Below are positions 21,812 to 31,097 of a stretch of 37,048 bases of DNA, one piece after another (the first letter of the stretch is position 1; each line of letters opens with the position of its first letter). The DNA lies in the NCBI GenBank assembly GCA_030682615.1, contig JAUXNY010000016.1:1-37048 (forward strand). The letters are read 5' to 3'. The position numbers and the translations under genes are program-made. The notes beneath the pieces are model-generated. The model did not search any database. It saw nothing but the letters and a program-made list of their open reading frames with translations, and was not told the DNA's origin. This DNA is from Candidatus Aquicultor sp. Lineage in GTDB: Bacteria > Actinomycetota > Aquicultoria > Aquicultorales > Aquicultoraceae.

Positions 21812-23761
21812 ATGTCAAGAGTAAACAATGATACGTCAGGACAACCCTATACAGTGCGAGCGGAGTTTCTTGAGCGTATGATAAAGCAGCTAAAGTTTAC
21901 AAAGCTAAAGCAGCCTGTTTTCTTGCTGGTAGACGCGGCACTCGTCGTCATCGCTCTTTTTATGTCTTTTCTGCTGCGTTTTGGCATGAGCATCCCACAG
22001 GCATATATGCTAACGCTCTTTACGATTTTGCCAATCGCGATATTGACGAAAGTGCCGGTTTTCTATATCTTCGGTTTCTATCATCAGCTGTGGCAATACG
22101 CGAGCATGAAAGAGGGCATGAGGTTGATGAGGGGGATAACGTCTGCCTCGTTTCTATTCCTCGGAGTTCTCTGGCTGACTCACAATATTACCATTCCGCG
22201 CGGAGTTTTTGTCATCGACTGGATGCTGACTTTGTCACTCGTCGGCGGCAGTTATTTCTTGATTAGAGCCCAAAAAGATCTTTTCCCAACATTCAACTTC
22301 ACGGTTCGCGACGGGGAAGGGACGCAGGTTATTATCGTAGGCGCGGGCGCCGCTGGGAGCAGCCTGGTCAAACAGATGCAGTCGAGTCCTGAATGCGGCT
22401 ATCGACCTGTCGCTATTTTAGACGATGATACTGCGAAGAACGGGCTGATGATTCACGGGATAGAGGTCGTCGGTACGACTGCCATGCTCCCTGGAATCCT
22501 CGTGAAATATCCTGTCGACGAACTCATCATGGCTATTCCCGCTGCCGCAGTGAGAGATAGACGGCGCATCGCATTGGGGTGCCGGGAGATAGGCATTGCC
22601 TGTAAGACCGTACCCGACCTATCCGAGCTTGTCGGTGGCAACATCAACCTCGCGCAGATTCGCGATATCGAACCGAAAGAGCTGCTCGGCAGAGCAGAGG
22701 TCGATACCGATTTAAGAGATACGATTACTTACTATGAGAACAGGACCGTATTGATTACCGGAGCGGCTGGTTCCATTGGCTCCGAGATTTGCCGCCAAGT
22801 CGTTTACCTGAAACCAGCCAGAGTGATTGCCACCGATGTTTCAGAGAACGGCCTCTACCACCTCGACGAGGAGATGAAGGCTAGTTTAAACTCAGGCCGG
22901 GCGCCGTTTGAGATCAACATAATGGATGTTAGGGACAAGCGAGCCATAGAGCGGGTCTTTGACACCTATAAGCCGGATATAGTATTCCATGCCGCCGCCT
23001 ATAAGCATGTGCCTATGATGGAGAAACATGTGCTCGAGGCCTTGGAAAACAACTTCGTTGGTACGCGGAATGTGATAGATGCTGTCATGCGCTACGAGTG
23101 TGAGCGGTTTACGCTAATATCTACGGACAAAGCCGTTAACCCGACAAGTATCATGGGTTTATCTAAGCAGTTAGGAGAACGGTCTGTCCGGGTGGCGGCA
23201 AGCAAGAACGCCGGCACCAAGTTCATGGCGGTCAGGTTCGGCAACGTTTTGGGCAGTAACGGCAGTGTTATTCCTAAATTCAAGAGGCAGATACGTGACA
23301 ATGAACCGATAACCGTCACGCATCGGGATATAACGCGGTATTTCATGACTATCCAAGAAGCTGTTTATCTGGTCACCCAAGCGACCGCTATTGGCAATGG
23401 CGGGGAAGTGTTCGTACTCGATATGGGTGAGCCGATAAACATCTATGATTTAGCCGTGAGCATGGTTCGGCTCTCGGGTTTTGAGCCCGATGAGGACATA
23501 CCGATTCAGGTGACGGGTTTGAGGCCGGGAGAGAAGCTGTATGAAGAACTATTTGCCGCTGGCGAAGAGATTAATCGGACTATTCATCCTAAGATAAATG
23601 AGGCGTGGAACGAATACGATAGAGTTGCGGATGCCGGTTTCTTGAAAGGGCTTGAAGATATCGTAAGAGCGGGCGATGAAGAAAGGCTTGTAAGACTCTT
23701 GAGTGATGCGTCTCTTGCAGCATCCGATGAATCCGATAAAAACATTCGCTTCGGGGCATAA
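21812..23761 (+). CDS. PglF/CapD/WbpM-type membrane NDP-sugar 4,6-dehydratase
   Basis: A 649-aa nucleoside-diphosphate-sugar dehydratase. It has four N-terminal membrane helices (about 30-160) and a CoA-binding-like Rossmann segment (TQVIIVGAGAAGSSLVKQMQ). The SDR catalytic domain has the NAD motif TGAAGSIGSE (317-323) and the variant active site STDKAVNPTSIMGLSK in place of YxxxK, as in FlaA1/PglF/WbpM. These enzymes convert UDP-GlcNAc to a 4-keto-6-deoxy sugar, the first step to bacillosamine or QuiNAc. Later enzymes in the locus (DegT aminotransferase, PglC-like transferase) fit this. ATG 21812 has no close ribosome site. GGAGGAG lies about 27 bases upstream. An 8-codon ORF overlaps the start. 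Confidence 0.94.
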   Translation: MSRVNNDTSGQPYTVRAEFLERMIKQLKFTKLKQPVFLLVDAALVVIALFMSFLLRFGMSIPQAYMLTLFTILPIAILTKVPVFYIFGFYHQLWQYASMKEGMRLMRGITSASFLFLGVLWLTHNITIPRGVFVIDWMLTLSLVGGSYFLIRAQKDLFPTFNFTVRDGEGTQVIIVGAGAAGSSLVKQMQSSPECGYRPVAILDDDTAKNGLMIHGIEVVGTTAMLPGILVKYPVDELIMAIPAAAVRDRRRIALGCREIGIACKTVPDLSELVGGNINLAQIRDIEPKELLGRAEVDTDLRDTITYYENRTVLITGAAGSIGSEICRQVVYLKPARVIATDVSENGLYHLDEEMKASLNSGRAPFEINIMDVRDKRAIERVFDTYKPDIVFHAAAYKHVPMMEKHVLEALENNFVGTRNVIDAVMRYECERFTLISTDKAVNPTSIMGLSKQLGERSVRVAASKNAGTKFMAVRFGNVLGSNGSVIPKFKRQIRDNEPITVTHRDITRYFMTIQEAVYLVTQATAIGNGGEVFVLDMGEPINIYDLAVSMVRLSGFEPDEDIPIQVTGLRPGEKLYEELFAAGEEINRTIHPKINEAWNEYDRVADAGFLKGLEDIVRAGDEERLVRLLSDASLAASDESDKNIRFGA

Positions 23762-23783
23762 ATTTTAGCTATTACGTGGTGGT

Positions 23784-25160
23784 GTGACGTCATTGCAGCA
23801 GAACGACGCAGGAAGAGAACAAGCACATATAGCAGCTGAGACATTAACGATTTCTGGACTATCGTTGAGGCAGAACTTCTCCTGGACCCTCGTGGGAAAT
23901 ATTGTCTACGCGGCTTGCCAGTGGGGGATGCTGGTCATCCTTGCGAAGATTGGTAGCCCGGTGATGGTCGGGCAGTTCGCGCTGGGGCTTGCCGTAACGG
24001 CGCCCATCATCTTATTTGCCAGCCTACAGCTACGTGCCGTCCAGGCGACCGATGCCCGGCACGAATACCTCTTCGAAGATTACCTCGGCCTTCGCTTGGC
24101 CACGACCGTTATGGCGCTCGCTGCTATCGCAGGCGTGGTCATCTTCTCGGGATACAGAAGCGAGACGGCGCTTGTCATCTTGGCGGTGGGGGCGGCTAAG
24201 GCGTTCGAGGCGATAAGCGATGTATTCTATGGACGGCTCCAGCAGCATGAGCGCATGGATAGAATCGCCAAATCGATGATGATAAAGGGTCCGCTATCAT
24301 TGCTGGCTCTTGGTATTGGCGTCTATTTTACTAAAAGCACGCTGTGGGGCGCGGTTGGCCTGGCTATTGCCTGGGCACTCGTTCTCATCGGCTACGATAT
24401 TCGCAGCGGTATGACGATCAAGGGGCGTGATGCGGTTGCGATTGATGTTGTCGCAGATGGAGGTAGACGAGCGACGTTGAGGCCTCGTTGGCGTAATGTG
24501 ACATCTTTCTCTTTAATAAAATTGTCGCTTCCTCTCGGTTTCGTGATGTTGTTGATATCACTCAACGCCAACATCCCACGTTATTTTATCGAGCATTATC
24601 TCGGCGAGCGGGAGCTTGGTATCTTTGCCGCCGTAGCTTATCTCATGGTCGCGGGGACTATGGTTGTAAACGCGCTCGGGCAATCCGCGAGCCCTCGTCT
24701 GGCTAAATATTATGCTGCGGCCGAGGCCAAGGCGTTTCGACATCTTCTCGGCAAGCTTATCGTGATATCTGTACTGTTGGGTGTTGCGGGTGTGGCGCTT
24801 GTCGTTGCTGCCGGCGAGACCATCTTAACGATGATATACAAGCCCGAGTATGCGCAACATGTCGATGTCTTTCTCCTGCTTATGGTCGCGGCGGGACTTG
24901 GTTTTTTCGCCTCGTTTCTCGGCTATGCTATGACAGCAGCCAGGTATTTCAGGGTGCAAGCGCCGCTGTTTGCTGTGGTCACAGGCGTGACGGCACTAGC
25001 ATGCTTATGGTTGGTCCCATTATATGGGCTTCGCGGTGCTGCTATGGCGCTGGTTATTGCTACGGCGGTGCAGCTCTTGGGCAGCCTGGCGATTACCGTA
25101 TTTGCGATTTATAAACTTAACATTTGCGCGAAGGGAGCGATGGCACATGGCTCCCTCTAG
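23784..25160 (+). CDS. Wzx-like polysaccharide flippase
   Basis: A 458-aa polytopic protein of the MOP/Wzx flippase superfamily. About 12-14 hydrophobic helices are visible, beginning NFSWTLVGNIVYAACQWGML, the typical N-terminal helix of O-antigen/teichuronic flippases, with further segments such as LPLGFVMLLISLNANIPRYF and LFAVVTGVTALACLWLVPLY. It should move lipid-linked oligosaccharide across the membrane. The start is GTG at 23784, 22 nt after the dehydratase stop. Its 3' end overlaps the next glycosyltransferase by 14 bases. Confidence 0.9.
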   Translation: MTSLQQNDAGREQAHIAAETLTISGLSLRQNFSWTLVGNIVYAACQWGMLVILAKIGSPVMVGQFALGLAVTAPIILFASLQLRAVQATDARHEYLFEDYLGLRLATTVMALAAIAGVVIFSGYRSETALVILAVGAAKAFEAISDVFYGRLQQHERMDRIAKSMMIKGPLSLLALGIGVYFTKSTLWGAVGLAIAWALVLIGYDIRSGMTIKGRDAVAIDVVADGGRRATLRPRWRNVTSFSLIKLSLPLGFVMLLISLNANIPRYFIEHYLGERELGIFAAVAYLMVAGTMVVNALGQSASPRLAKYYAAAEAKAFRHLLGKLIVISVLLGVAGVALVVAAGETILTMIYKPEYAQHVDVFLLLMVAAGLGFFASFLGYAMTAARYFRVQAPLFAVVTGVTALACLWLVPLYGLRGAAMALVIATAVQLLGSLAITVFAIYKLNICAKGAMAHGSL

Positions 25161-26289
25161 CGTGAGACCCATTAGGATAATGCACGTAGTCGGCGGTATG
25201 AACCGTGGCGGGGCGGAGACGTGGCTTATGCATGTCTTACGAAACATCGACCGCGATGAGTTCAAGATGGACTTTGTAGTCCACACCGACCAGCCCTGCG
25301 CTTTCGATGATGAGATTCGGGACTTAGGCTCAAAGGTCATACCTTGCTTGAATCACTCGAGTCCGGTCGCGTACGCTCGCAATCTCAACAACATTATGCG
25401 TTGTTATGGACCTTACGATGTCGTCCATAGCCATGTTCACAGCTTTAGTGGCTATATTCTCGGGCTTGCGCGCCGGGCGGGCGTGCCTATGCGTATCGCC
25501 CATAGTCACTTAGACACCAGTGATTTTGACGACGCCGCATCATACGCCAGGCGCCTATATATATCTGCGACAAAGCGGATGGTTAGGCGCAACGCGACTC
25601 TCGGCTTGGCCGCAAGCGACAAGGCGGCGAAAGCGCTCTTTGGTGAAGATTGGGCGGCCGACGTCAGGTGGCGGATTCTTTACTGTGGCATCGATCTCGC
25701 GGCCTTTGCCGACCCGGTCGACGCAACGGCCATGCGCGCCGAATTGGGCATACCCGCTGACGCGTTTGTCATCGGTCATGTCGGCAGATTTATGGAGCAG
25801 AAAAACCACACGTTCCTCATCGATATCGCGGCAGAGGTCGCGCAGCGCGAGCCGAATATGCGTCTGCTGCTCGTTGGTGACGGCCCGTTAAGGGTGTCGA
25901 CAGAGCAGAAAGTAGTCGAGGCCGGTTTGTCGGATAAGGTCATATTCGCCGGAACCAGGCCCGATGTGTCACGGTTGATGCTCGGCGCTATGGATGTTTT
26001 TGTCATGCCTTCGCTCTATGAGGGGTTGCCGCTTGTAGGTATGGAGGTTCAGAGCGCTGGCCTGCCCATGGTCATTTCCGACGCTATCACGGAAGAACTC
26101 GATGTGGTCAAGCCATTGGTGCGAAGGGTTTCCTTATCGAAGCAGGCATTGGCGTGGGCCGAAGAGGTTCTGGCTATGAGAAATATCGTGGGCGCGATTA
26201 GTCAAGCGCAAGCTCTATCACATATGGAGCAGAGTGGTTTTAATATCGTTCTGGGCATGAAGGATCTGGAGGCGATTTACCGTGGCTAA
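25147..26289 (+). CDS. GT4-family glycosyltransferase 1
   Basis: A 380-aa GT-B fold enzyme. N-terminal IMHVVGGMNRGGAETWLMHV is the acceptor-side motif of EpsF-like GT4 enzymes. The C-terminal donor domain has IGHVGRFMEQKNHTFLIDIA, LLLVGDGPL and the EX7E motif EGLPLVGME (E292, E300). It transfers an activated sugar in repeat-unit assembly, but donor and linkage cannot be told. The track start at 25024 lies within the flippase gene. ATG 25147 (MAPSSVRPIRI) is better, with AAGGGAG upstream. The stop overlaps the next start by 8 nt. Confidence 0.93.
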   Translation: MAPSSVRPIRIMHVVGGMNRGGAETWLMHVLRNIDRDEFKMDFVVHTDQPCAFDDEIRDLGSKVIPCLNHSSPVAYARNLNNIMRCYGPYDVVHSHVHSFSGYILGLARRAGVPMRIAHSHLDTSDFDDAASYARRLYISATKRMVRRNATLGLAASDKAAKALFGEDWAADVRWRILYCGIDLAAFADPVDATAMRAELGIPADAFVIGHVGRFMEQKNHTFLIDIAAEVAQREPNMRLLLVGDGPLRVSTEQKVVEAGLSDKVIFAGTRPDVSRLMLGAMDVFVMPSLYEGLPLVGMEVQSAGLPMVISDAITEELDVVKPLVRRVSLSKQALAWAEEVLAMRNIVGAISQAQALSHMEQSGFNIVLGMKDLEAIYRG

Positions 26290-27592
26290 CCATGCGCCGG
26301 TCGAGGTAGACGCGATGTTAAGAGAGTCGCAACAGGAAGAAAACGTTCGCTATGGTTTCTTGGATTATATAATCGTCGCATACATATTGTTTCTCCCAGT
26401 TCAATTTCAAACGGGTCAGTCGATTCGAATCGCGCCTTCTGACGTATTCTTAGTTGCCTATCTAGCTTTTGGCTTTATGCGTTTAAAGTTTGTTAAGCAC
26501 ACTTGGAGCATGTGGCACGCGGGATTATTTTTTACTTTCGCGATGGGGATGGTTGTGGCCATCGCCAACACCGGATACATATCCCAGTACGCAATTATTC
26601 AAAAAGGTATAGGGTTGTTGGTTCTTTTTGCGGCTTATTTGGCCATAACGTCAACGGCTGCTGATTGGGCTAAGATTGGATGGCTTCTTAAGGCTTTGAT
26701 CATTGGAGTCGTCTTTCAAAACACTATAGCACTCGTCGCTTTTGCCGCGTCTCAGCTCGCCGGTTACTCTGCTTCTTGGATGAACTATGGTGACACCCGT
26801 CTTTCAGGCATGCTCGTCGACCCGAATGCCTATGGGGGGTTATTAGTGCTGGTATTTGCCATACAGGCCACGACGTATTTTCTCAAGAGACCGCTTTTAG
26901 CGGGTATGTTTGGGTGGTATGCGAACATAACCCTTGGCATCGGAATCATTCTTACATTCTCACGTTCTGCATGGATAGGGATGGCTATTGTACTCATGAC
27001 TAATGCGTTTATCTCTGCAGTGGCGTTTAAGCCAAAAGTTTTGCTCCGCCTTGGCCTGGTAGGTGTGTTTGCGGTATTAGCGTTATACGTCGTTTTCGGA
27101 GCGGGTTTCCTGGATGTATTCATGGCAATGGCGACCCGTCAATCTCAAATCCAGGATCGTTTCGAGATTATCGGGGACGCGTTGGCGATGTTTGCGGATA
27201 GCCCCGTGTTCGGTATAGGTATCGGTGTTTTTGCGGAGACTCACGACATAATTATCCACAATACGCCACTCTGGATTCTTACCGAATTCGGGCTTCTGGG
27301 TTTTATGCTGTTTCTCGGGTTTAGTCTTTGGTTTGTCACAAAGGGTATACATGTATACAAATCGGTCGGAGAGGACCTCAAACCCATGATTCTGGGGCTG
27401 GTCATGGCCTACATGGCCATGGCTGGTCTTTCGCTTGGAATAGAGGCTCTATACCAGCGCCACTGGTGGTTGATAATGGCCCTTCTCGCTTCGAGCTACG
27501 GTATTGTTTGCAGAGAGAGCAGAATTCTTGATATCGAGCGGCCTTTAAGGCTCGACACAGAATTACCCAGGGGAGTGTCGGCTAGAACATGA
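26282..27592 (+). CDS. Wzy/WaaL-like O-antigen polymerase or ligase
   Basis: A 436-aa protein with about ten to twelve membrane helices. The central region (LSGMLVDPNAYGGLLVLVFA and LTFSRSAWIGMAIVLM) and the loop DRFEIIGDALAMFADSPVFG, followed by IGIGVFAETHDIIIHNTPLW and ILTEFGLLGFMLFL, are typical of the O-antigen ligase (Wzy_C) family, including the outside loop with His. It should polymerise or ligate lipid-linked units after flipping. The two roles cannot be separated from sequence. The start GTG 26282 overlaps the preceding gene by 8 nt. Locally lower GC hints at a foreign origin, as is common in such loci. Confidence 0.9.
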   Translation: MANHAPVEVDAMLRESQQEENVRYGFLDYIIVAYILFLPVQFQTGQSIRIAPSDVFLVAYLAFGFMRLKFVKHTWSMWHAGLFFTFAMGMVVAIANTGYISQYAIIQKGIGLLVLFAAYLAITSTAADWAKIGWLLKALIIGVVFQNTIALVAFAASQLAGYSASWMNYGDTRLSGMLVDPNAYGGLLVLVFAIQATTYFLKRPLLAGMFGWYANITLGIGIILTFSRSAWIGMAIVLMTNAFISAVAFKPKVLLRLGLVGVFAVLALYVVFGAGFLDVFMAMATRQSQIQDRFEIIGDALAMFADSPVFGIGIGVFAETHDIIIHNTPLWILTEFGLLGFMLFLGFSLWFVTKGIHVYKSVGEDLKPMILGLVMAYMAMAGLSLGIEALYQRHWWLIMALLASSYGIVCRESRILDIERPLRLDTELPRGVSART

Positions 27593-27593
27593 G

Positions 27594-27758
27594 AATATCA
27601 ATCGGATAGCCGTTTATGATATCGAGCGCACGTTGGCTGATGCTATTCGCTCGATATTCGCACAGACCTTTGAGGACTGGGAACTCATTCTTATCGATGA
27701 CGGTTCGACCGACGGTTCCGTAGACATCGCGCGTGCGAAGCTAGCGATAGCGATATAG
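27594..27758 (+). pseudogene. N-terminal remnant of a GT2 glycosyltransferase
   Basis: In the gap after the polymerase gene one frame reads VYDIERTLADAIRSIFAQTF, then EDWELILIDDGSTDGSVDIA and RAKL. It ends at TAG 27756-27758. This is unmistakably the start of a family 2 (GT-A) transferase, with the nucleotide-binding DDGSTDGS motif, normally preceded by 'VSVIMPVYN'. The first codons are degraded, there is no start codon, and everything after about 50 residues is missing. The gene is dead. It shows that the locus once held another glycosyltransferase here. Confidence 0.85.
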
Positions 27759-27873
27759 ACTGCAGGGCATACGTGCAACCGGAGAGTCGAGTGAGCTGAG
27801 AAGGCATTGAAAGGATAACAGTGCTTAAGAGTAGCACGCACAGACGACTTAGCGATATTGAGGTGTTTATAAG

Positions 27874-29082
27874 ATGAACGTGACTATATTACTTGAATCT
27901 AGGTTTGATCGCACGCCCGACGGGGCGGTTTGGACACGAACAACATTTTCATACACGGCATGGTCTCGGTATTTAGATGTCTTTGATGAGGTGCGCGTCG
28001 TAGCCCGAGTACGCGATGTAGCCGAGGCGCCATCAGACGGGAAGCGTGTTGACGGTGACAGAGTATCGTGTGTAGCTGTGCCATATTATATAGGACCATG
28101 GCAGTATATTTTGCACTACCAGAGTATCAAGAGGGTCGTTAAGAAAGCTGTCGAGCAGGCCGATGCCGTCGTCCTCCGTATTTCGTCACCGATAGCCAGA
28201 ATCGCCTCCCCGCTCATGCGAAAGAATGGAAACCCCTACGCCGTTGAAGTCGCCGCAGACCCTTATGACGTTTTCTCCCCGGGTTCGGTAGACCATCCGC
28301 TGAGGCCGGTATTCCGCAGGCTTTTTACCTGGCAGACGCAGCGACAATGTCGGGAAGCATGCGCAGCATCCTACGTCACCTCACACGCCCTCCAGCGGCG
28401 TTATCCATGTCCTCAGTATTCTGTCGGGATATCGGATGTGGTTCTACTAGACGAAGCCTTTGTCCAAAATAAGAAGCGCGTCTTCGAGAGTTCGCGTACA
28501 ACAGAACTCATCTTCGTTGGCACTCTTGAACAACTCTATAAGGCGCCGGACATATTGATAGAAGCCGTCGGAATGTGTGTCCGCAAGGGCCTAGATATTA
28601 AGCTGGCTTTTGTTGGCGACGGTCGACAGATGCCGGCGCTCCAAGACAAGGTGGCAGTGCTTGGCTTAAATGACCGAATTGAATTTCTCGGTAACCTTCA
28701 GGCCGGAGAAGCCGTACGAGCACAGCTCGACCAGGCCGATTTATTCGTTCTTCCGTCGAGGCAAGAAGGATTGCCTCGTGCTCTAGTTGAGGCCATGGCC
28801 CGCGGCTTGCCGTGTATAGGCTCAACCGTAGGAGGCATACCCGAGCTTCTGCCGCCAGAAGATTCAGTGCCTTCCGGCGATGCTGGCGCACTGGCCGACA
28901 AAATTCGAGAGATGATCACAGACCAAAAGCGAATGGTCGATGCTTCAAACCGGAATCTAGACAAGGCTTCGGAGTACAGGGAAGAGCTTCTGCAGAAGAA
29001 AAGGATAGAGTTCTACCGATATGTCGAAGAGGCGACCCGGCAAGCTAAGTCGATCCACGAAGTGTCTTTGGCGGGGTCGTAG
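27874..29082 (+). CDS. GT4-family glycosyltransferase 2
   Basis: A 402-aa GT-B transferase. The N-terminus MNVTILLESRFDRTPDGAVW is unusual for GT4 but is seen in some exopolysaccharide enzymes that start with 'TRTTFSYTFWSRYL'-like motifs. The C-terminal domain is standard: ELIFVGTLEQLYKAPDILIE, AFVGDGRQMPAL, IEFLGNL, EX7E EGLPRALVE (E298, E306) and GSTVGGIPELL. Donor and acceptor are unknown. ATG 27874 follows the GT2 remnant, and its ribosome site is weak (GAGGTG, about 14 nt upstream). Confidence 0.92.
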   Translation: MNVTILLESRFDRTPDGAVWTRTTFSYTAWSRYLDVFDEVRVVARVRDVAEAPSDGKRVDGDRVSCVAVPYYIGPWQYILHYQSIKRVVKKAVEQADAVVLRISSPIARIASPLMRKNGNPYAVEVAADPYDVFSPGSVDHPLRPVFRRLFTWQTQRQCREACAASYVTSHALQRRYPCPQYSVGISDVVLLDEAFVQNKKRVFESSRTTELIFVGTLEQLYKAPDILIEAVGMCVRKGLDIKLAFVGDGRQMPALQDKVAVLGLNDRIEFLGNLQAGEAVRAQLDQADLFVLPSRQEGLPRALVEAMARGLPCIGSTVGGIPELLPPEDSVPSGDAGALADKIREMITDQKRMVDASNRNLDKASEYREELLQKKRIEFYRYVEEATRQAKSIHEVSLAGS

Positions 29083-29083
29083 C

Positions 29084-29284
29084 ATGGCGGATTATTATTT
29101 TTGTCTCAACCAAAGGTATCATGGGCTGCATGCTACCAGGCGGGATTTAGACTGGGCGTTCGCGATAGACGCGCCGCTCGCTAGGGAAGAAGGGTTTGCG
29201 ATATGTAAGCTACACCTACATCTTGCCGTCGGCAATAGCCTATGCATATCTAGGAATGGTGATCGACACAGGTACAGGGTTTGA
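29084..29284 (+). CDS. Unrecognised 66-aa ORF or gene remnant
   Basis: ATG 29084 lies just after the GT4-2 stop and gives MADYYFCLNQRYHGLHATRR and onward to TGA at 29282. No family is recognised and no good ribosome site is present. Another frame over 29200-29318 reads LRYVSYTYILPSAIAYAYLG, then MVIDTGTGFD, which looks like a membrane-protein tail. The 253-base gap is therefore more likely a decayed gene than a real small protein. Both readings are weak. Confidence 0.3.
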   Translation: MADYYFCLNQRYHGLHATRRDLDWAFAIDAPLAREEGFAICKLHLHLAVGNSLCISRNGDRHRYRV

Positions 29285-29335
29285 CGTTGAGACCGATACT
29301 CTGAGAGGCGGTCGGTGATGAACAGGGGATTTTAA

Positions 29336-30499
29336 ATGAGCAGTGTGTTGTTTGTGACAACGGTCTCGCGTACTTTGAGGGCTTTCTTGCTGCCTTTTGC
29401 GCAGCATTTTCGCGCTCAAGGATGGAGGGTGGACGCGGCGGCAAGCGGGGTGTCGGAATGCGATGATTGCCGGCCCGTCTTCGACAACGTTTATGATATA
29501 GAGTGGTCGCGCGACCCGAAGAACCCAGCGAATTTTCTGCATGCACCTCGAACGATTCGCGAAATCGTCGAACGTGGAGAGTATGATATAGTCCATGTCC
29601 ACACGCCGATAGCTGCTTTTGTCACACGCTATGCGTTGCGCAAGTCGCGAAATCATGGCGGCCCAAAAATAATCTATACGGCGCACGGTTTTCACTTCCA
29701 TAAAGGTGGGCCGGCGCTTACCAACGGCGTCTTTCTCGGTATAGAACGGTTAGCCGGACACTGGACCGATTACCTTGTTGTGATGAACGAAGATGATCAC
29801 GAGGCTGCGCACAGGTATCGTATCTTGCCCGGCGAACGCATCCATTACATGCATGGTATTGGCGTAGACACAGAGTTGTTCTCACCCGACCGGATTTCGG
29901 ACGAGGAGGTCTCCAGGGTGCGCGCCGAGATCGGCATCGGCAACGCGGAGCTGCTATTTCTGATGGTCGGGGAGTTTATCCCACGAAAGCGCCACCATGA
30001 TGCGCTCGAGGCTTTTGCGCGCTTAAAACACTCGCAAGCACATCTGGCGCTAGCTGGCCGGGGGCCATTGCGAGCGGACATGGAAACCCTAGCTGATCGA
30101 CTCGGCATAACGCACAAGGTGCATTTCCTCGGTTACCGCAGGGATATACCGCGTCTTATCAGGTCATCGCAAGCGGTACTTTTACCCTCTGCCCAGGAGG
30201 GGTTGCCGCGCAGCGCCATGGAGGCGCTGAGTCTCGGCGTGCCGGTTATAGGCTCGGATATCCGGGGAACGCGAGACTTGCTCGCCGACAATTGCGGGCT
30301 TCTTATGCGCGTGGGTGATATCGATGGTCTTGCCGAGGCGATGACCTGGATTCTTGAGCATCCGGACGAGGCGAGAGCCATGGGGCAGCGGGGTCGAATT
30401 AAAATGAAGGGCGAGTACGACACTCGAAACATTGTTAAGTTGCACGCTCAGCTTTACGCTGACGCGTTAGGAGTTGGTCATGCGCATGCTAAAGTTTAA
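29336..30499 (+). CDS. GT4-family glycosyltransferase 3 (EpsD-like)
   Basis: A 387-aa GT-B transferase. The N-terminus SVLFVTTVSRTLRAFLLPFA, the HVHTPIAAFVTRYALR segment and IYTAHGFHFHKGG match the EpsD/CapM-like group that adds the second sugar to an undecaprenyl-linked amino-sugar. The donor domain has FLMVGEFIPRKRHHDALEAF, LALAGRGPL, VHFLGYRRDI and EX7E EGLPRSAME (E288, E296). Its 3' end overlaps the PglC-like gene by 20 bases, the same neighbour relation as in Bacillus-type eps and Campylobacter-type pgl clusters. Confidence 0.93.
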   Translation: MSSVLFVTTVSRTLRAFLLPFAQHFRAQGWRVDAAASGVSECDDCRPVFDNVYDIEWSRDPKNPANFLHAPRTIREIVERGEYDIVHVHTPIAAFVTRYALRKSRNHGGPKIIYTAHGFHFHKGGPALTNGVFLGIERLAGHWTDYLVVMNEDDHEAAHRYRILPGERIHYMHGIGVDTELFSPDRISDEEVSRVRAEIGIGNAELLFLMVGEFIPRKRHHDALEAFARLKHSQAHLALAGRGPLRADMETLADRLGITHKVHFLGYRRDIPRLIRSSQAVLLPSAQEGLPRSAMEALSLGVPVIGSDIRGTRDLLADNCGLLMRVGDIDGLAEAMTWILEHPDEARAMGQRGRIKMKGEYDTRNIVKLHAQLYADALGVGHAHAKV

Positions 30500-31097
30500 G
30501 CGCCTAGCTGATTTTTGTATGGCCGTGCTGGGGCTAATCGTTCTATCACCGTTTCTATGTATACTCGCGGCACTCGTCCGCCTATATATAGGCTCACCCG
30601 TACTATTCCGGCAAGTGCGACCTGGTTTAAACGGCCGATATTTTACTCTAAGCAAATTCCGGACCATGAGCGACGCGAGAGACCGAGAAGGAAATTTGCT
30701 ACCGGATGCGCAACGCTTGACTAAATTCGGAAGTTTCTTGCGCAGCTCCAGTCTCGATGAACTCCCCGAGTTGTTAAATGTATTAAAAGGGGAGATGAGC
30801 ATCGTTGGACCGCGCCCCTTGCTCGTTGAATACCTTGACCGCTATAGCCCGGAGCAGGCTCGCAGGCATGAGGTCAGGCCGGGAGTAACCGGCTGGGCTC
30901 AGATAAATGGCCGAAATGCGATTACCTGGGACAACAAGTTTGTTCTTGATGTGTGGTATGTTGACAACTGGACGGTCTGGCTTGATGTGAAGATAATCGC
31001 ATTGACCATTCTTGCGGTCTTTAAGCGACAAGATATCAATGCCGAGGGATCTGCTACTATGCCGACGTTTCTGGGATCGGAGAAGGAACAAGCATGA
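30480..31097 (+). CDS. PglC-like monotopic phosphoglycosyl transferase
   Basis: A 205-aa initiating enzyme that moves a sugar phosphate from UDP-sugar to undecaprenyl phosphate. It has one re-entrant membrane helix (FCMAVLGLIVLSPFLCILAA), GSPVLFRQVRPG, FTLSKFRTM, the catalytic Asp-Glu dyad D93-E94 (SSLDELPELLNVLKGEM), SIVGPRPLL and RPGVTGWAQINGRN. The small size (no extra N-terminal helices) is the PglC/WcaJ-C type. ATG 30480 is chosen over the track's TTG 30474, because AGGAG lies 6 nt before the ATG. With the PglF-like dehydratase and the DegT aminotransferase it suggests that a diacetamido- or amino-deoxy sugar is the first residue. Confidence 0.95.
   Translation: MRMLKFKRLADFCMAVLGLIVLSPFLCILAALVRLYIGSPVLFRQVRPGLNGRYFTLSKFRTMSDARDREGNLLPDAQRLTKFGSFLRSSSLDELPELLNVLKGEMSIVGPRPLLVEYLDRYSPEQARRHEVRPGVTGWAQINGRNAITWDNKFVLDVWYVDNWTVWLDVKIIALTILAVFKRQDINAEGSATMPTFLGSEKEQA

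Noticed and set aside
21798-21824. 8-codon ORF (MIGRLCQE) overlapping the start of the PglF-like gene as a leader peptide
   Set aside because: Its ribosome-site spacing is poor (about 11 nt), and an overlap of this size is expected by chance.
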